Made by a program: the position numbers and the translations under genes. Below the pieces are notes generated by a model, which was not told the DNA's origin, ran no database searches, and was given only the letters and a program-made list of their open reading frames with translations. A DNA stretch of 60,000 nt from Glandiceps talaboti. Taxonomy: Eukaryota; Hemichordata; Enteropneusta; Spengelidae. This document shows positions 10,546-52,977 of the stretch, piece by piece. Positions within the stretch are counted from its first letter, which is position 1; each line of letters starts with the position of its first letter. The stretch covers positions 1,839,001-1,899,000 of the forward strand of contig NC_135553.1 in NCBI RefSeq assembly GCF_964340395.1, in the 5' to 3' direction.

Positions 10546-13500
10546 AATACCATATAAGTGTATGAAATATACATGTAACGAAGCACCACCCTCTTTATCT
10601 GGTCTGAACTCTACTTGAAATATTGTGATTGTCATTATTTTATTTCTTCTATTTTACTAAAATGTAAGTTAGAAAATTCATTGTTCCCAGCTGTATTCAG
10701 TAATGCAGTGGTATTGATAAGACTGCTTGAACAGTGCTTTGTCAATTACAGGGAATAAACTAGATGTTTTATTAAGTGCAGGGATTATTCTGATAACGTA
10801 ATTGCTGTCTTAGAAATTGTTGCTAAAAAATGGACCAATGTGCATGTGAAGACAGCGATAACCACCCCTGATAGTATAATATAGCTAGTGTGCAATCATT
10901 TAGAGATGAATTATTTATTAATTTGTTGTCATGCTCCAACTCATCATGTAATTATGTATAACAATGAAAGAAAGAAATCATATATAACATTGGATAGGAA
11001 TAAGATTACACATATTATCGCATGAAAACTTATAGGTTAATGTCAATATCATTGTCAACTTTTCATTTTGCAAATGTTACATTTCCTTCAATTGTTATGT
11101 ATTATGTAGATTTCAAGACTGCCACATTTGTTTAATTTAATATTCATGATTTTAACAATATTTTTGATGGGTTTTCTTTATATGTATCTTATATATGTTG
11201 AAGTTAAGGTTTATATGTTAAGGTAAGGTTGACAGTATTGGTGGGTTCTAGATCCATACAGATATTTTTGTTTTTATTGTAATAATCACGTGTAATGAAA
11301 GATGCTAATCATGTGAAAGTCCTGATAACACAGTTTTATGTGTTTCCCTCACTAGATTAGTATCAACGAAGATAATGTTTTTTCTTCAAAACATGAACAT
11401 CAAGATGCGACCTTTGAGAGGACAACTTTTGTTGATTTGAATGGATGTAAATTTTTAGGTTTCTGTTAGTTTGTTACCTGTTTGCTCTAGAGTCTTAAGG
11501 GATTGTGGTATGTTATATAATGTATAGAAATGTTGTACACTCTTTGATCACTCCAAACTCGGACCACCAACATCCAAATAACTACATTTTGCAATGACAC
11601 ATAACATCTTTATTATCATAAGTTACACACAAGTTGACAGGGTGTATATGTATTTAGAGCAAACCTGAATATAGACAGTGCCACTATGGATGAACTATTG
11701 TGATTGTGAAAATAGATGACAAGTCCTAGATCTTGGAGTGGACAAACTCAACACGGTGTTTGCGAGGTAATAATGATAATTTGTGATTGAAAATTAGAGT
11801 TATATTGGAGAACTTTATTCCATTTAAGTTTATCACTTTCCCACTCATATTGAATTGCAGAGCTAATTTCCTGTTTGACCACTCCTGTTATTAGGGGTAT
11901 TAGCTGACATATTTCACATCTCCCATTGTAATTGTAATTTTTGATATGATTATGGAGGCTAAACAGTTCTTAATATAAAAATGTATGAACAGACAATGTG
12001 TTAACATGATCCATGTATTTCAGGGACAATTAAATGTCTTATCTGATTAGCATTTTGTTTTCACAAGTTATCCACCAATGTTAAACTATCAAGGGTGATA
12101 CTAGTGGTAGATATAGTTTCAAATTATCAGAAGGCATATCCAAAGTTCTCTGATAATTTCAAGCTTAATAACTCCCTTCAAGCTTGGTATTGAAGTTTTG
12201 CCCAAAAGCGTGGATAGATAAACGTGTGTATTGGTATTATATTAGTAAAAGAAGTATGACCAATGTTACTTTTAATAGCACACTATCTTACTCTGAAATA
12301 GATTTATTGGACAGAGTTGTATCCTTACCTAATCTGAAGTTTTGAAAGCATACATTTTCTATTTTATGAAAACTCTTTTATTTTGAGTGGCACTCCTGAG
12401 TAATTGATTTGCAATAAATATGTGATGGTTAAGAGTAGTAAATTGAGTTATCTTCCAGTTTGTCACGGTTAAACTCTTCTACTTGTGTCAAATCATAGAC
12501 AATGGAGAAGACCCCACTGTCTATGGTCAAATACGATGCAATACCTCTGTTTTGACACTTAATAACTATAGTTTTCCCCCTTGAAGTCACCCATGGACTT
12601 GACGCTTACTTCCATTAGTCTTTGCTGCATAATTTGGAAGATGTCTTCTTTAGTAGAATTTTCAAGATTTACTGGTATGTCAGGCTATTAATATGTATTG
12701 CTAATTTTGTAATATTTGTAACCATGGTAACAAGTCTATTATTGTTCAATGTGTATGGAAATCAGTGTAAGTTTATCATAAGTTGACATTTATTCAAGTT
12801 TTATCATTTTCTTCAAGAATTTTTATGGTTTTTTACTGGGTCATTCAATATAGTATTCTCCTTCAGATTTGTAAGTGTACACAGATTAACATACACACAG
12901 GAAACCTTGATTGTTTTCAATGACTGTCCGGTGTAGTCTGCCTGCTTCATCGAATTGGTGGCTACAAGTACAAATAAGTGTAAAGTACTTCATTTTTGAT
13001 GAAACCATCATTAGCAGTGTAGCTTTCATTTTATTTACACATGATTCAAAATATAATATGAAGAGAGTGTTTGTAAAAAAAAAATGTATAAGTACAACAC
13101 TAGGACTGTATTTTACTGGGAAAACAAGGCATTGGAATTAGCAAATTTAGCTTCCTAAGGAAAATAAAAAATGTACTGTTTACAGTAGAGGTATAGCAAT
13201 CTCTCACTTTATGTATGTGTGTATAGTTAGCTTGCATGCAGATGACGTTCATGATGAGAACGTAACTTGGGAATGTATTAATGACAAATTTTGATTGGCA
13301 GGTCATCACATGCTATATTTAAATCATTACCGATAGAATAATTCAGATCTAGATAATATCGTAAAAATAATGATATTCAGACATAATTGACCCAGTCAAC
13401 TAAAAAGCAAATGATGCTAATGTTGATTAATTTTGACTCATCGGTTTAAATCCAGTGTAAAAATTTCCTTGAAATCTACAAAAATATATTTGAAAACTAG

Positions 13501-13617
13501 TAAAGAAAGATTAACGTCAATAAGGATACCACTATCAGTACTATAATGAAAATGATTAATATAAATGTCACCATATATTTTAGCATGTACATGTATAGCA
13601 TTAACAGGGTATATGTG

Positions 13618-14445
13618 TACTGTCACAGTGTACTGCAGTGTATGTAACTGTCACAGTGTAATGCACTATATGTAACTGTCACAGTGTACTGCAGTGTATG
13701 TAACTGTCACAGTGTACTGCAGTGTATGTAACTGTCACTGTACTGCAGTATATGTAACTGTCACTGTACTGCAGTGTATGTAACCGTCACAGTGTACTGC
13801 AGTATATGTAACTGTCACTGTACTGCAGTATATGTAACTGTCACAGAGTACTGCAGTGTATGTAATTGTCACAGAGTAATGCAGTGTATGTAATTGTCAC
13901 AGAGTACTGCAGTGTATGTAACCATCACAGTGTACTGCAGTATATGTAACTGTCACTGTACTGCAGTGTATGTAACTGTCACAGAGTACTGCAGTGTATG
14001 TAATTGTCACAGAGTAATGCAGTGTATGTAACCATCACAGTGTACTGCAGTATATGTAACTCACAGTGTACTGCAGTATATGTAACTATCACAGTGTCCT
14101 GCAGTGTATGTAACTGTCACGGTGCACTGCAGTATATGTAACTGTCACAGAGTAATGCAGTGTATGTAACTGTCACAGTGTACTGCAGTGTATGTAATTG
14201 TCTCAGTGTACTGCAGTATGTGTACTGTCACAGTGTACTGCAGTGTATGTAACTGTCACAGTGTAATGCAGTATATGTAACTGTCACAGTGTACTGCAGT
14301 GTATGTAACTGTCAGTGTATGTAATTGTCACAGTGTACTGCAGTATGTCACAGTCTGCTGCAGTATATGTAATTGACTGCAATGCAGTGTACAAGTAACT
14401 CAAGCTGCACTGCAGTATGTGCTACTGTCACAGTGCAGTATGTGT
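13618..14445. repeat. Minisatellite, 26-bp unit with CTGCAG
   Basis: About 30 copies of a 26-bp unit with core ACTGTCACAGTGTACTGCAG followed by TGTATGTA. It includes the palindromes CTGCAG and CTGTCACAG. Some units lack 3-6 bp (CACTGTACTG variants). Diverged remnants continue to about 14620. Confidence 0.95.
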
Positions 14446-14619
14446 TCAATTACTGTCACAACTTGCTGCATTCTGTGTAACTGTGTTAGTGGAATGCAGC
14501 ATGTATAACAGACAATGCACTTTATTACATGTACTTGTAATTATGACATTACTGCAGTATATGTGACTCACTGTATTACAGTATGTATAACAGTATATGC
14601 GACAGTACTGCAGTATGTA

Positions 14620-15640
14620 TAAACAATGAAAGTATGGATGATACTTCCATGGTATAATAGTGGCAGCATACTGCAGCAAAAACAGTGTATCAAAAAACAA
14701 TAATGTTTACCACTGTAACTGCTATCCTTTGTGATGTCTGTATGAAATGTATGATGTTGCATGTACAATGTGTAAGTGTTTGAAATGTGATACACAAACT
14801 TAGGATATGAACCCATCCATAATTAGTGTGCAGGCCAATATGACAGTGTAACTGGTCCACAGCCTGCTTGGTGACTTCAAATCCCAGTTTTAACTCTAAT
14901 ACATGCATGTATCTTGATCAGGGTAAGACTTATAAATTAGAAGTGTTTGGGATTTCTTTTCCCGTCTGGTGCATTTATACTTTAATTAAAATGTGTGGGA
15001 TCATCTTCAGAGTGTCTTTATTTTGTAAAGACTTGGTAGTTTGTGTATACCTAAAAGGCTTGAATATTTATGTAACAGTTTCCACTGATTTTAAAAGAAC
15101 TCAGTGTGTGTAAATACATCTAGCCTAGAACTCCTATGTGTACCATATTCTTCTATGGGCATTTATGGAAAGGTGATCTGAGTGTAAACTATTGTGAGCT
15201 TTGAAAATGAAGGATTGTTCTCATTTATGAAAATAATATGTTATTTTATGTATGGGCAATAATATCACCACTGTCAATATCAATTTCAATTTAATGCTAC
15301 ATTTCTGTATTTAAGACTGTGAAGGTCAAAGTTCACATCCTTCAACAAGGTTCTTAGAACAGAAAAGTATGGCTTTCGGGCTAGAATATTTCATCCATGC
15401 ATACTTGTTGACCAAACATTGTATGAAAACCACCTTCCAAGCTAATCCATAGATACACTGTAGTACACACATAGAGGTTTTACAAACATTTTTAATCTTG
15501 AAGTAAACTTATTGTAATTTTAAGGGTTTCATTTTGCTGAACTTTATATCAGGAATGAGAGAGTTTACTCCATGTTATTGTCACTATGTAGTCCAATTAT
15601 CATACAACAAGGCAGTCTTTTGCTGAATTTGTGTCATAGT
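14620..15640. other. Intergenic, nothing recognised
   Basis: AT-rich unique sequence between two arrays. Short open frames on both strands show no family motif and no convincing splice context. Confidence 0.5.
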
Positions 15641-15642
15641 CC

Positions 15643-15654
15643 CCCCCCCCCCCA
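15643..15654. repeat. Poly-C tract
   Basis: Uninterrupted run of about 12 C in intergenic sequence. Confidence 0.9.
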
Positions 15655-15713
15655 GTTATAATAAATCTTTCTGATCAAATATATAAGTATTTGTTATTGA
15701 TATTGATTTCTAT

Positions 15714-15955
15714 GGTTGTAGTTGAGTCTGTGGTTGTATTTGTTTGTGGTTGTGGTTGTGGTTGTGGTTGTGTCTGTGTCTGTGTCTGTGGTTGTGGTTG
15801 TAGTTGTGTCTGTGGTTGTAATTGTGGTTGTGGTTGTGGTTGTGATTGTGATTGTGGTTGCGGTTGTGGTTGTGGTTGTGATTGTGATTGTGGTTGCGGG
15901 GTTGTGGTTGTGGTTGTGGTTGTTGTATTTGTTTGTGGTTGTGTTTGTGGTTTTC
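15714..15955. repeat. (GGTTGT)n hexanucleotide satellite
   Basis: About 240 bp of GGTTGT with TCTGTG and GATTGT variants. On the minus strand it reads as Gln-Pro/Gln-Thr/Gln-Ser repeats in a 114-codon frame, which I treat as non-coding. Confidence 0.93.
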
Positions 15956-16019
15956 TGATTACAGAGACGATAGTTTCATAACATTTTTGCCCAAAAAAGA
16001 AGATATGCATGTCGTACAA

Positions 16020-17400
16020 TTAAATTATTAAATACAAGTACTATATTTTACGTGCACGTGGAAAATTGTACTTTTGGATAGATGAATGATTAATAACTAC
16101 TATATCGGTGATTATCTAGTACAACAAACATCAAATTACGCTTTTACGATGTATGAATTTGATGTATTACAGTTTGCGGAAAATAAAAAGGGGGCGATTA
16201 CGAGTTACGAAAATGTCCCTTGTCCAGCGTCAAGGATATATGAAACAATAGTTAGAGGCCTGTATAACGTGGTGAGAACCATAAAGTTAGAGACTATGTC
16301 CCATCAACTAGGTGTATATTAACGATGTAGTTAAACTTACAGTTATTGTGGAGGATATTTTAAGTATCCAAACTGACATTGTAACTCCAAAATGGAAGGA
16401 GGTTTGTCACAATGCTGATGACGTCTTGGAGATACAGACAAAGAATCTTCTCTAGCTTAAACCGACCCCGACAAGGTACTAGGTAAGTAATCTCATAGGC
16501 CGATTATTTCACCTGAGTGTCTAACCATTTAATCAAATTTTTGCTAGAAATGGATCATTCAAAGCCGTTGTTATGGTAAATTTCGTGCCAGGTATGTATA
16601 CACGAAGAGATAGATTCATCGATTGCAGGTATGGAAATGTTTATGATTTGTTGGGCGGAGTGATCACCGTGCGAGAACCTTGGATTCAATGATCTTTAGA
16701 TATTATTATCTCACTGGTAGTGTCTGCAGTTTAGTTCTATCTGACATTAAACAGTTTTGCCATTGCGTTTTATATATCAATGACCCAAACAATTGAATAA
16801 TCTAGGGATAAATAGGTATAGGTATTGGTTGTTACAAATGTCATCTTGAATAATCAAGAGATTCTGACTATGCCACATCATATCTTGTCTAGAAATCCTT
16901 TTGTTAATCAAGGTACACCAAAATAAAAAACTTTAGCTATGAACGTCGCATAACTTTTAGAAGAAATTTGTATTCACATATTTCAACTCCACGTAAGATA
17001 TTACGTAGATTCACTGTGCGCTAGATTATGGAGTGAACTTATCAAACACTATACATCGTGTGTTATATATCATGGGGGTGTTATTTGATATGCATCATGG
17101 TGGGGTGTTTCTTGTTTCGATTTTTTAAAAGAAAAAGTAGGTCCAATGAATGCAGAAGTAGACAAAATGTCGCAATTCAAATTCAGTATCAACTGTAAAC
17201 TGATAAATCTTTAATTTATTTTTGAATATTTCCGTTCATATATATCTGTATATTTCCATTTGTCACTACACACTGTTTATAATCCTTGTTTCCTATTTAT
17301 TTGATTTCATTAGTATTCTATACGAATATCTACTAATCCTATAGTATACCTGTGAAGTCTATTATGGTGTACCGTTTCAACAATGATATTCCTCCGCAAG
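16020..17400. other. Upstream region of RAB11FIP, possible non-coding 5' exon
   Basis: Relatively CpG-richer unique sequence. It holds ACGTGCACGTG (E-box palindrome, about 16050) and a TGACGTC site (16418-16424). A strong donor-like site (TACTAG followed by GTAAGTAAT, about 16482) could end an untranslated first exon. No protein family is recognised in the 78-codon frame at 16086-16322. Confidence 0.35.
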
Positions 17401-17488
17401 GACTAACACTCCTTTTTTCAAGATAATGCTAATATATTAATCTGGGATATAAATATAATGAAAGAAAAATCTTAAGGTCGTAAATCGA

Positions 17489-17497
17489 TATAAAAGG
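17489..17497 (+). promoter_or_regulatory. Candidate TATA box of RAB11FIP gene
   Basis: TATAAAAGG matches the TATA consensus and lies about 220 bp before the first ATG. A second AT-rich box (TATAAATA) is at 17448. Downstream to the ATG the sequence is visibly enriched in CpG. A start site near 17520 would give a ~190-nt 5' UTR. This is inferred from sequence only. Confidence 0.45.
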
Positions 17498-17707
17498 CAA
17501 TGGGGTGCACAAATCTAGAGAACGTGGACAGTTGACTGTCGGAACTACTTTTTTTCTGCGAACGCATAACATGTTGATATCTAATACGATTGTGACGCGA
17601 CTGTGACTAATCCAAATGGCTTCGATACGATAGCGGACGACGCAAAGTCTTGAGATGTGTATGTATAGTCGTGTTTTTCCTGCCGTCCAAATGATTTCGT
17701 GGCATTT

Positions 17708-46660
<28,953 letters not shown>

Positions 46661-46802
46661 ACCAGACATGCATCAAGGCCGGTTACTATTTGATGGTTTT
46701 TGTGCAATTTACCTATAACATGCAAGAGACTACTAGTAGTACTTTACTGCCACAATTCAGGATCAGATTGTGGAATTGAACTGCAGATAATACAGACTAA
46801 GT

Positions 46803-47025
46803 GCAGTTTGTCAGTATTCAAACAGAGAGAGAACATACCCTTTCAATTGGTTGGTGAAACAGCTGTTTTTTGCAAAGAGCAAGGACTTTGCCTTTTTATT
46901 GGTTGGTGAAATAGCAGTTTGTTGGTATTCAAAGAGAGAGGACTCCCCCATTCTATGATCGGTTGGTAAAATAGCAGTTTGGGCAACAAGAGAGTACACA
47001 TACCACTTTCCATTGGTTCATGAGC
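46803..47025. repeat. Diverged ~60-bp tandem repeat in 3' UTR
   Basis: Four units share CAGTTTG, GTATTCAAA, AGAGAG and ATTGGTTGGTGAAA in the same order. The third and fourth are more diverged. Confidence 0.75.
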
Positions 47026-47261
47026 TTTACTGTCCAGACTTCATGTGTGGAGAAGTAGAAGTTTAACAGACAATAAGAGAATGGAGAATGATGAATTATC
47101 TCATCATAAATGGCTGAAGAATATTAGACCTATTCATTCAACTCTACATATAGCAGAAAGTATGCTTATCTATGATGCTAAAAACAACCATGATGGCTGC
47201 AGTGGAGTTGGATCTATGTGCTAAACTTTATTTTACAGTAATTGTGATTGGTGGGATCATC

Positions 47262-47310
47262 CAACCAACCAACCAACCAACCAGCCAACCAACCAACCAA
47301 CCAGCCAAGG
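47262..47310. repeat. (CCAA)n microsatellite
   Basis: About 12 CCAA/CCAG units in the 3' UTR. Confidence 0.95.
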
Positions 47311-47687
47311 ACATATAAACAAGTTTATGTTGACTGTTCAATGATTTGTCAGGACATAAACTGGTCTTTGTTTTTAACTAAAAGTTAGTTTTTAGCAAAG
47401 CTAACAGTTTTTACAAATCTTAGAGAGTACTGTGATAGGATAGATTTTAATTTATTTTATTGATTTGTTTAAGTCTAATGTTTCTAACTCAAGACACTTT
47501 ACCTCCAAGTGTGTATTGTGTTTTAAATATTGAGAAGTCTTTAAAAGACATTTTTGTCCAACAAGATCTTCAGTGTGCTGTGCTTTGATGGAGAGAGCCA
47601 TTATTTGTAGATTTTTAAAACTCTGTCAAGCTCTCTGAATGACAACTTATTGCCAAGAGAGGGCGCTGTCAGAGTTATTACATAGTA

Positions 47688-47693
47688 AATAAA
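47688..47693 (+). terminator. Candidate poly(A) signal of RAB11FIP
   Basis: AATAAA about 1.03 kb after the stop. A second AATAAA is at 47865-47870. Either could set the transcript end. Confidence 0.55.
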
Positions 47694-48489
47694 TTATTGC
47701 AAGAAAGATAGCAATTATATTGAATAATGATACAGACTTTCTGATGTTGTAAAATATTTCTACAATTATGTTGTATTTGAAAGAGATTTATTTTTTTGAT
47801 AAACAGTAAACAGTATATTGCCTATTTGCAACTAATAGTGTATTCGAAGCAGTGGGAGTGCAGAAATAAATTCTTTCAGAGTCCATTAATTTCTATGAAC
47901 TTTGCTAATGTACAGACAAGAGTCACTTTAGTGTGTCAAACTTCAAGACTACAGATTAGTGATTGTAACTAAAAATGAAGAACCAAACCTAAATTGATGA
48001 TATATATATATATATATAAGTCACCAAACTTTATAGCCATCTTTAGTTGTCTGTTTGTTATTTAGTTCCTTGTGTATATGCTAGCAATTTGTACACAACT
48101 ATGCAGAGAACGTCATTGAGAATACATGTATGTAGTTATTTGTATGCTGTGTAGAACACTTCCATGTGTTTACATACCTTTCTTTGTACACTAGTTGCTA
48201 GCTTGAGATGGGAATAGTAACGATGAATTTACGGCAAGTGCACATTGGATGCATTGTAATGCTTATCTTTGTACAACAGACATGTACCTTTTGATGACTG
48301 TATAGAACCAGGGCATTTGACTACATATTACAATCATTAGAGTATTAGTACTGTATACTGTTGAGGGGTTCATCAGTCAGGAGGTCACAGACAGGTTAGA
48401 AGAACATGCAAAAAAAGGTGACAGTAATATTAACAATTATAATACATTTTGTAATAATAATGCTGTTGTTAAGACCTTGGACATCTACT

Positions 48490-49060
48490 AGGTTCCCAGA
48501 AAGCTAGTGTTATTCAGTGGTACACAACCTTCAGTATATACTGCACCCATTGTCACACAACCTCCACTGGAGTAGTATGTGTTGTCCATTCCCATATACA
48601 ACCTCTGAATATTAAGCATTTCAACACAACTTCCAATCTCTGACCATCAGTGAGCTCCATTGTAGTGGATATATGTGTCAGCCATTCCCACACAGACTCC
48701 AGTAAAGTTTACTGTTGCCAGCTACATATTCACACACAACTTCTAAATGTCACCCATTCCTATCATGTAGTGTATCCATTATTTCCCATACAACCTCCAG
48801 TAGAGTACCGGTACTAAGTGTTGTCCATTCCCGTACACACAACCTCCAGTGGACTTTAGTGTTGCCCATTCCCATACAACATATGCCACCCATTTCCACA
48901 TCTTCTGGTGACCCAGGGCAACCATACAGTGTTAGTGACATCCATTCCCACACAACCTCCATGAATGTATACCAAGTGTCACCCATCCTCATACAACCAC
49001 CAGTATAGTGTTCCCATTCCCATACAACTTCTAAATGTCACCCAGTCATGTTCACATTGA
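48490..49060. repeat. Degenerate repeat CCATTCCCACACAACCTCCA
   Basis: About 14 loosely spaced copies of the phrase CCATTCCCATACAACCTCC followed by AGT or TGAAT and then GTGTC/GTGTTG. Unit length varies (about 30-60 bp), suggesting an old minisatellite. It keeps frames open on both strands, which I do not call coding. Confidence 0.8.
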
Positions 49061-49799
49061 ACCCCACCATACAGTGTAAAGTCATCCGTTAATGGGAATT
49101 CCCACACAAATTTAAGTAAACTGTATAGTGAATATACTAAAAGTCACCTTGTCTGTGCAGTCATTTTATGTAGGTCAGTTCACAGTGATTTCAAAGAAAT
49201 GACATGTCATTGCCATGGAAACAACACATGATGTCAACAACTAAATGATACATGCATAGCTGTATAAATGCAGCATGTTGATTGGTTGTAAGATATAACA
49301 TTTGTATTTGTATTTATTGATTACACATAACAAAACCCTGGGGATTTATACAATGGTGTAATATGTCAGTGTTTTGATCTTTTTTCTAATATATAAATAT
49401 CTGAGTAGCTTACTTGACAAAGTAGAATGTTTCAATTACTAGTTGTAATCCAAAGACTTTGTACCCTGTTGTGAAACAGTTGTAATTATGCACACAAACG
49501 TTAATTATCAAAATGTGATAATTTTGTTGTCCTGTATGACATCATGCCAAGACAGTACAATTAATGACATGCCATGGATGTCAGTTGTACAATTACACAG
49601 ACCGTATCATTTCTACATGTGACTTGAGAAGATATTGCTAGACTTAAAGTGGATCACAAAACACATTAGACAGTCGCAGGGTAGTCTTCTATCATAACAC
49701 AAGACTTTGAAAGTTGCAGAGGCAACTGTTTCATGACAATATACAACTCTATGTACGTTGATTCATAACTAATCTCACTCATAATCATAAACCAATTTT

Positions 49800-50085
49800 A
49801 TTCTGCTTTGTGGCTTAAAAGTTCTACCTGTATACACAAGATGTTACATTTATGCTATTTTATGTCTGAACAACACAACTTATCTTATAATACAGTCTAA
49901 TCTCTGACTTAAAAGTTCTACTTGCATAGACAAGATAATACATTTATGCTATTTTACACTATGTTCTCTGTTCAATCTTAATGTTTACACAAGATAACAT
50001 TGATGCTTTTTTATGTTGAATGTTCTGGCTTAAAGTTCTAGCTATGTTACACAAGATATGACATTTAATATGTGCTACTCGAGCT
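49800..50085. repeat. Diverged tandem repeat TTAAAAGTTCTA / ACACAAGAT
   Basis: Three to four units share CTTAAA(A)GTTCTA, ACA(C/G)AAGAT and CATTTATGCTATTTTA in the same order, with a period of roughly 65-110 bp. Confidence 0.6.
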
Positions 50086-50673
50086 CTGTATTCAGTGTTG
50101 TTGCTTTCAGAGGCTCATTTTGTGTAAACACTGTGCTATACTTATGTTTTATCCAATATTTTTGCATCACTAGTATATTCATATGACGTAAGACATGGAA
50201 GTCTCAAGTTTGTTTTCCACTGTGTGACTGTCACGGTGTCCAGTTGATGTGACATGTTGTCTCCTTGGTGTGATGAACCACTGGACAACTTTGACATCAC
50301 TGGTGGTTGCACAATTCTATAACTTCCTAGACAGAATTAGTTTAATCTTAGGTGCCTGTACATTAAAATTTGCCACCCTTACAGTACTCTGTCTAGCACT
50401 ACTCTGCATTTTTACAAGTTTTTGTTTTTAAAGTGGTACTGTAAATTGTCTTATTTTATGAAAAAGTAAACTTATCAGTAATTATTGCTTTTAAAACCGT
50501 GACTATAGGATTGTTACTCATATTTCTTTTGAATTATTTTAATTTTTGTCATGGTCAAGGTTCTTTTATACAACACTTGCAATGACAAAGTCAGAAGTGT
50601 TGTAGGATCATTATATGATTCTTATTTTATTTCTGCTTGATAAGAGCACAATATTGTGGTTATGTAAGCACTA

Positions 50674-50959
50674 GTCTGTGTGTGTGTGTGTGTGTGTGTG
50701 AGGGGGGTCTGTGTGTGGATGGGTGTGTATGTATGTATGTATGTATGTATGTATGTATGTATGTATGTATGTATGTGTGTGTGTTTGTGCATGTGTGTGT
50801 ATGTGTCTGTCTGTGTCTGTGTATGTATGTGTTTGTGTCTGTGTTTGGGTGTGTGTATGTATGTGGGGGTGTGGGTGTGTGAAAGTACAATTGTGCATGC
50901 AAAAGTGTCTGTGTGTGAGAGAGTGCACTGTGAGAGTGAGTACATAAGTTGTACATGTA

Positions 50960-51008
<49 letters not shown>

Positions 51009-51140
51009 TTTGTGTGTGTGTGTGTGAATGTTTGTGTGTGTGTGTGTGTGTGTGTGTGACAGCTGTAAGAGTGAGTACATTTGAACATGCGTTGCAAGTG
51101 TGTGTATGTATGTCTGTTTATGCATGAGTACATGTATGTG
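50674..51140. repeat. Compound (TG)n/(TATG)n microsatellite
   Basis: TG and TATG tracts with interspersed CTGTGTCTG and a partly duplicated segment (TTGTACATGTATTGCAAGTG / TTTGAACATGCGTTGCAAGTG). Frames up to 167 codons are repeat artefacts. Confidence 0.95.
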
Positions 51141-51144
51141 AATG

Positions 51145-52190
51145 TGTGTATATCAATGAACTGGATTAAGTTTCAGAATTTGTCATATGTTAATTTTACA
51201 TTCAGTATACAGATATCCAGGCAATTTTGTGAAAATTTGTTTGAAAGTGCTGATATTTATACAATATTTATTAGCTGTGTATTTTATTGTACTTTATGAA
51301 TGATAACAATATGTTCAGATCACGGTGATTTTGGTCAGTATTTTGAATTGTTTGTTTGTTTGTTGTGAATACCATAAAATCATACTAAGTTGTTATATTT
51401 ACTTCATCAGTGCCATTACAACTGTTTTTTTTTATTTACTTTTTCAAACCCAGTTCCACTCCAACAAGCCAAGAGTAGCCATAGTCTTCATATTTGATCA
51501 ATTTGTGTGTAGTTATAACATAGTACTAGTATTTGACACCAGATGGATTATTTTATCACTGAAACGATGTTTGCTGCAGTTTTGTAATTTTGTACTGTGA
51601 TGTAAAATTTTGTTCACCTTTCCTAGAAGTGCCAGTGTTTTAATGCAACATTTTTCATTGGTGCTATATCAGGAGTTCCATCCCATTGTTTTGTGATGCA
51701 AATAAGTTACCAGTTGTTTTCTGTAATATAACTTCATAGCTGGTTCAAACATGAATAATAGTAGACACTGTTTTAGGGCTAACATTTTGGCTAATTATTG
51801 CATCTTTTTTATGTATACATACAGTATACTGTACATTTGAAAAATTGTTATCCAGTGGAAATAGAAATTAAGTGATGTCTGATGCCACAAATTAAACATT
51901 TTAAACAATATAAATTTACTGAGTACAATCAAAAATCAACTATCCCTCTGTACTGTGTCACCCAGTATATATAGAGAATTGGTTGTGTTGTACTGAGACA
52001 TTGTTATCCAGGGCATCATCATCATCATCACCACGGACCTTGCAATAAGTCTATTGTATAATACCTTATTTCTCTTACAGCTTCACTTAGTTTGATAAGT
52101 CAACACCTTTTAAGTGTACATGTATGGCTTTTATGTGATTTCTATATTCTTTATGGACTTTGAGCAGCTCAGCAAAATGATAGTAGAGGG
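51145..52190. other. Intergenic, nothing recognised
   Basis: Unique AT-rich sequence. Short frames (51325-51600, 91 codons) have no family motif. Confidence 0.5.
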
Positions 52191-52199
52191 AGACCACCA

Positions 52200-52200
<1 letters not shown>

Positions 52201-52244
<44 letters not shown>
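52201..52244. repeat. (TG)n microsatellite
   Basis: About 22 TG units. Confidence 0.97.
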
Positions 52245-52247
<3 letters not shown>

Positions 52248-52367
52248 GGAGATGGTGCCATCACAATGAGTGGCAATACACCAACACTCTGTATGGAGGG
52301 AGACTGCCATAATGAGTGGAGGAAGACCACCATTCTGTGTGGAGTGAGACCACCACCATGAGTATAT

Positions 52368-52886
52368 GGCTACCACCACCCTATGTGGAGGGAGGTGACA
52401 GTAAACCACCACCCAGTGTGGAGGGAGGTGGCAGTAAACCACTACCCTGTGTGGAGGGAGGTGGCAGTAAACCACCACCCTATGTGGAGGGAGGTGGCAG
52501 TAAACCACCACCCTGTGTGGAGGGAAGTGGTAGTAAACCACCACCCTATGTGGAGGGAGGTGGCAGTAAACCACCACCCTATGTGGAGGGAGGTGGCAGT
52601 AAACCACCACCCTATGTGGAGGGAAGTGGCAGTAAACCACCACCCTATGTGGAGGGAAGTGGTAGTAAACCACCACCCTATGTGGAGGGAGGTGGCAGTA
52701 AACCACCACCCTATGTGGAGGGAGGTGGCAGTAAACCACTACCCTGTGTGGAGGGAGGTGGCAGTAAACCACTACCCTGTGTGGAGGGAGGTGGCAGTAA
52801 ACCACTACCCTATGTGGAGGGAAGTGGTAGTAAACCACCACCCTATGTGGAGGGAAGTGGTAGTAAACCACCACCCTGTGTGGAGA
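52368..52886. repeat. 33-bp minisatellite, ~15 copies
   Basis: Units with core GGAGGTGGCAGTAAACCACC followed by ACCCTATGTGGAG. As 33 is a multiple of three, three frames stay open for 169-247 codons (Gly-Gly-Gly-Ser-Lys-Pro-Pro-Pro on +, Val-Val-Tyr on -). Each unit contains the inverted halves GGTGG and CCACC. Diverged units begin near 52180. Confidence 0.95.
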
Positions 52887-52977
52887 ATTTGATTAGCTTG
52901 TCTCTTAATGATTTTGTAAAGCAAGTTTTATTCTATTGTAACTTCTGCATTGATCATATTGAATGTTTGCATTAAAC

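Larger units (their letters stand above)
46661..47710 (+). other. RAB11FIP 3' UTR
   Basis: Follows the stop codon up to the first AATAAA. It contains a diverged ~60-bp tandem repeat (46803-47025) with ATTGGTTGGTGAAA and a (CCAA)n tract (47262-47310). Near its end is GGGCGCTGTC in a CTCF-like context. Confidence 0.6.

Noticed and set aside
15675-16019. Minus-strand Gln/Pro/Thr-rich 114-codon frame resembling a polyQ protein
   Set aside because: Produced by the GGTTGT satellite; flanks show no coding features.
16086-16322. 78-codon frame with ordinary composition upstream of RAB11FIP
   Set aside because: No family resemblance and no splice partner; left as unannotated.
52131-52975. Open frames of 169, 219 and 247 codons on both strands (Gly-Ser-Lys-Pro and Val-Tyr-His-Pro repeats)
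   Set aside because: All three overlap the same 33-bp array; simultaneous openness in three frames is a property of the period, with no start context, splice context or homology.
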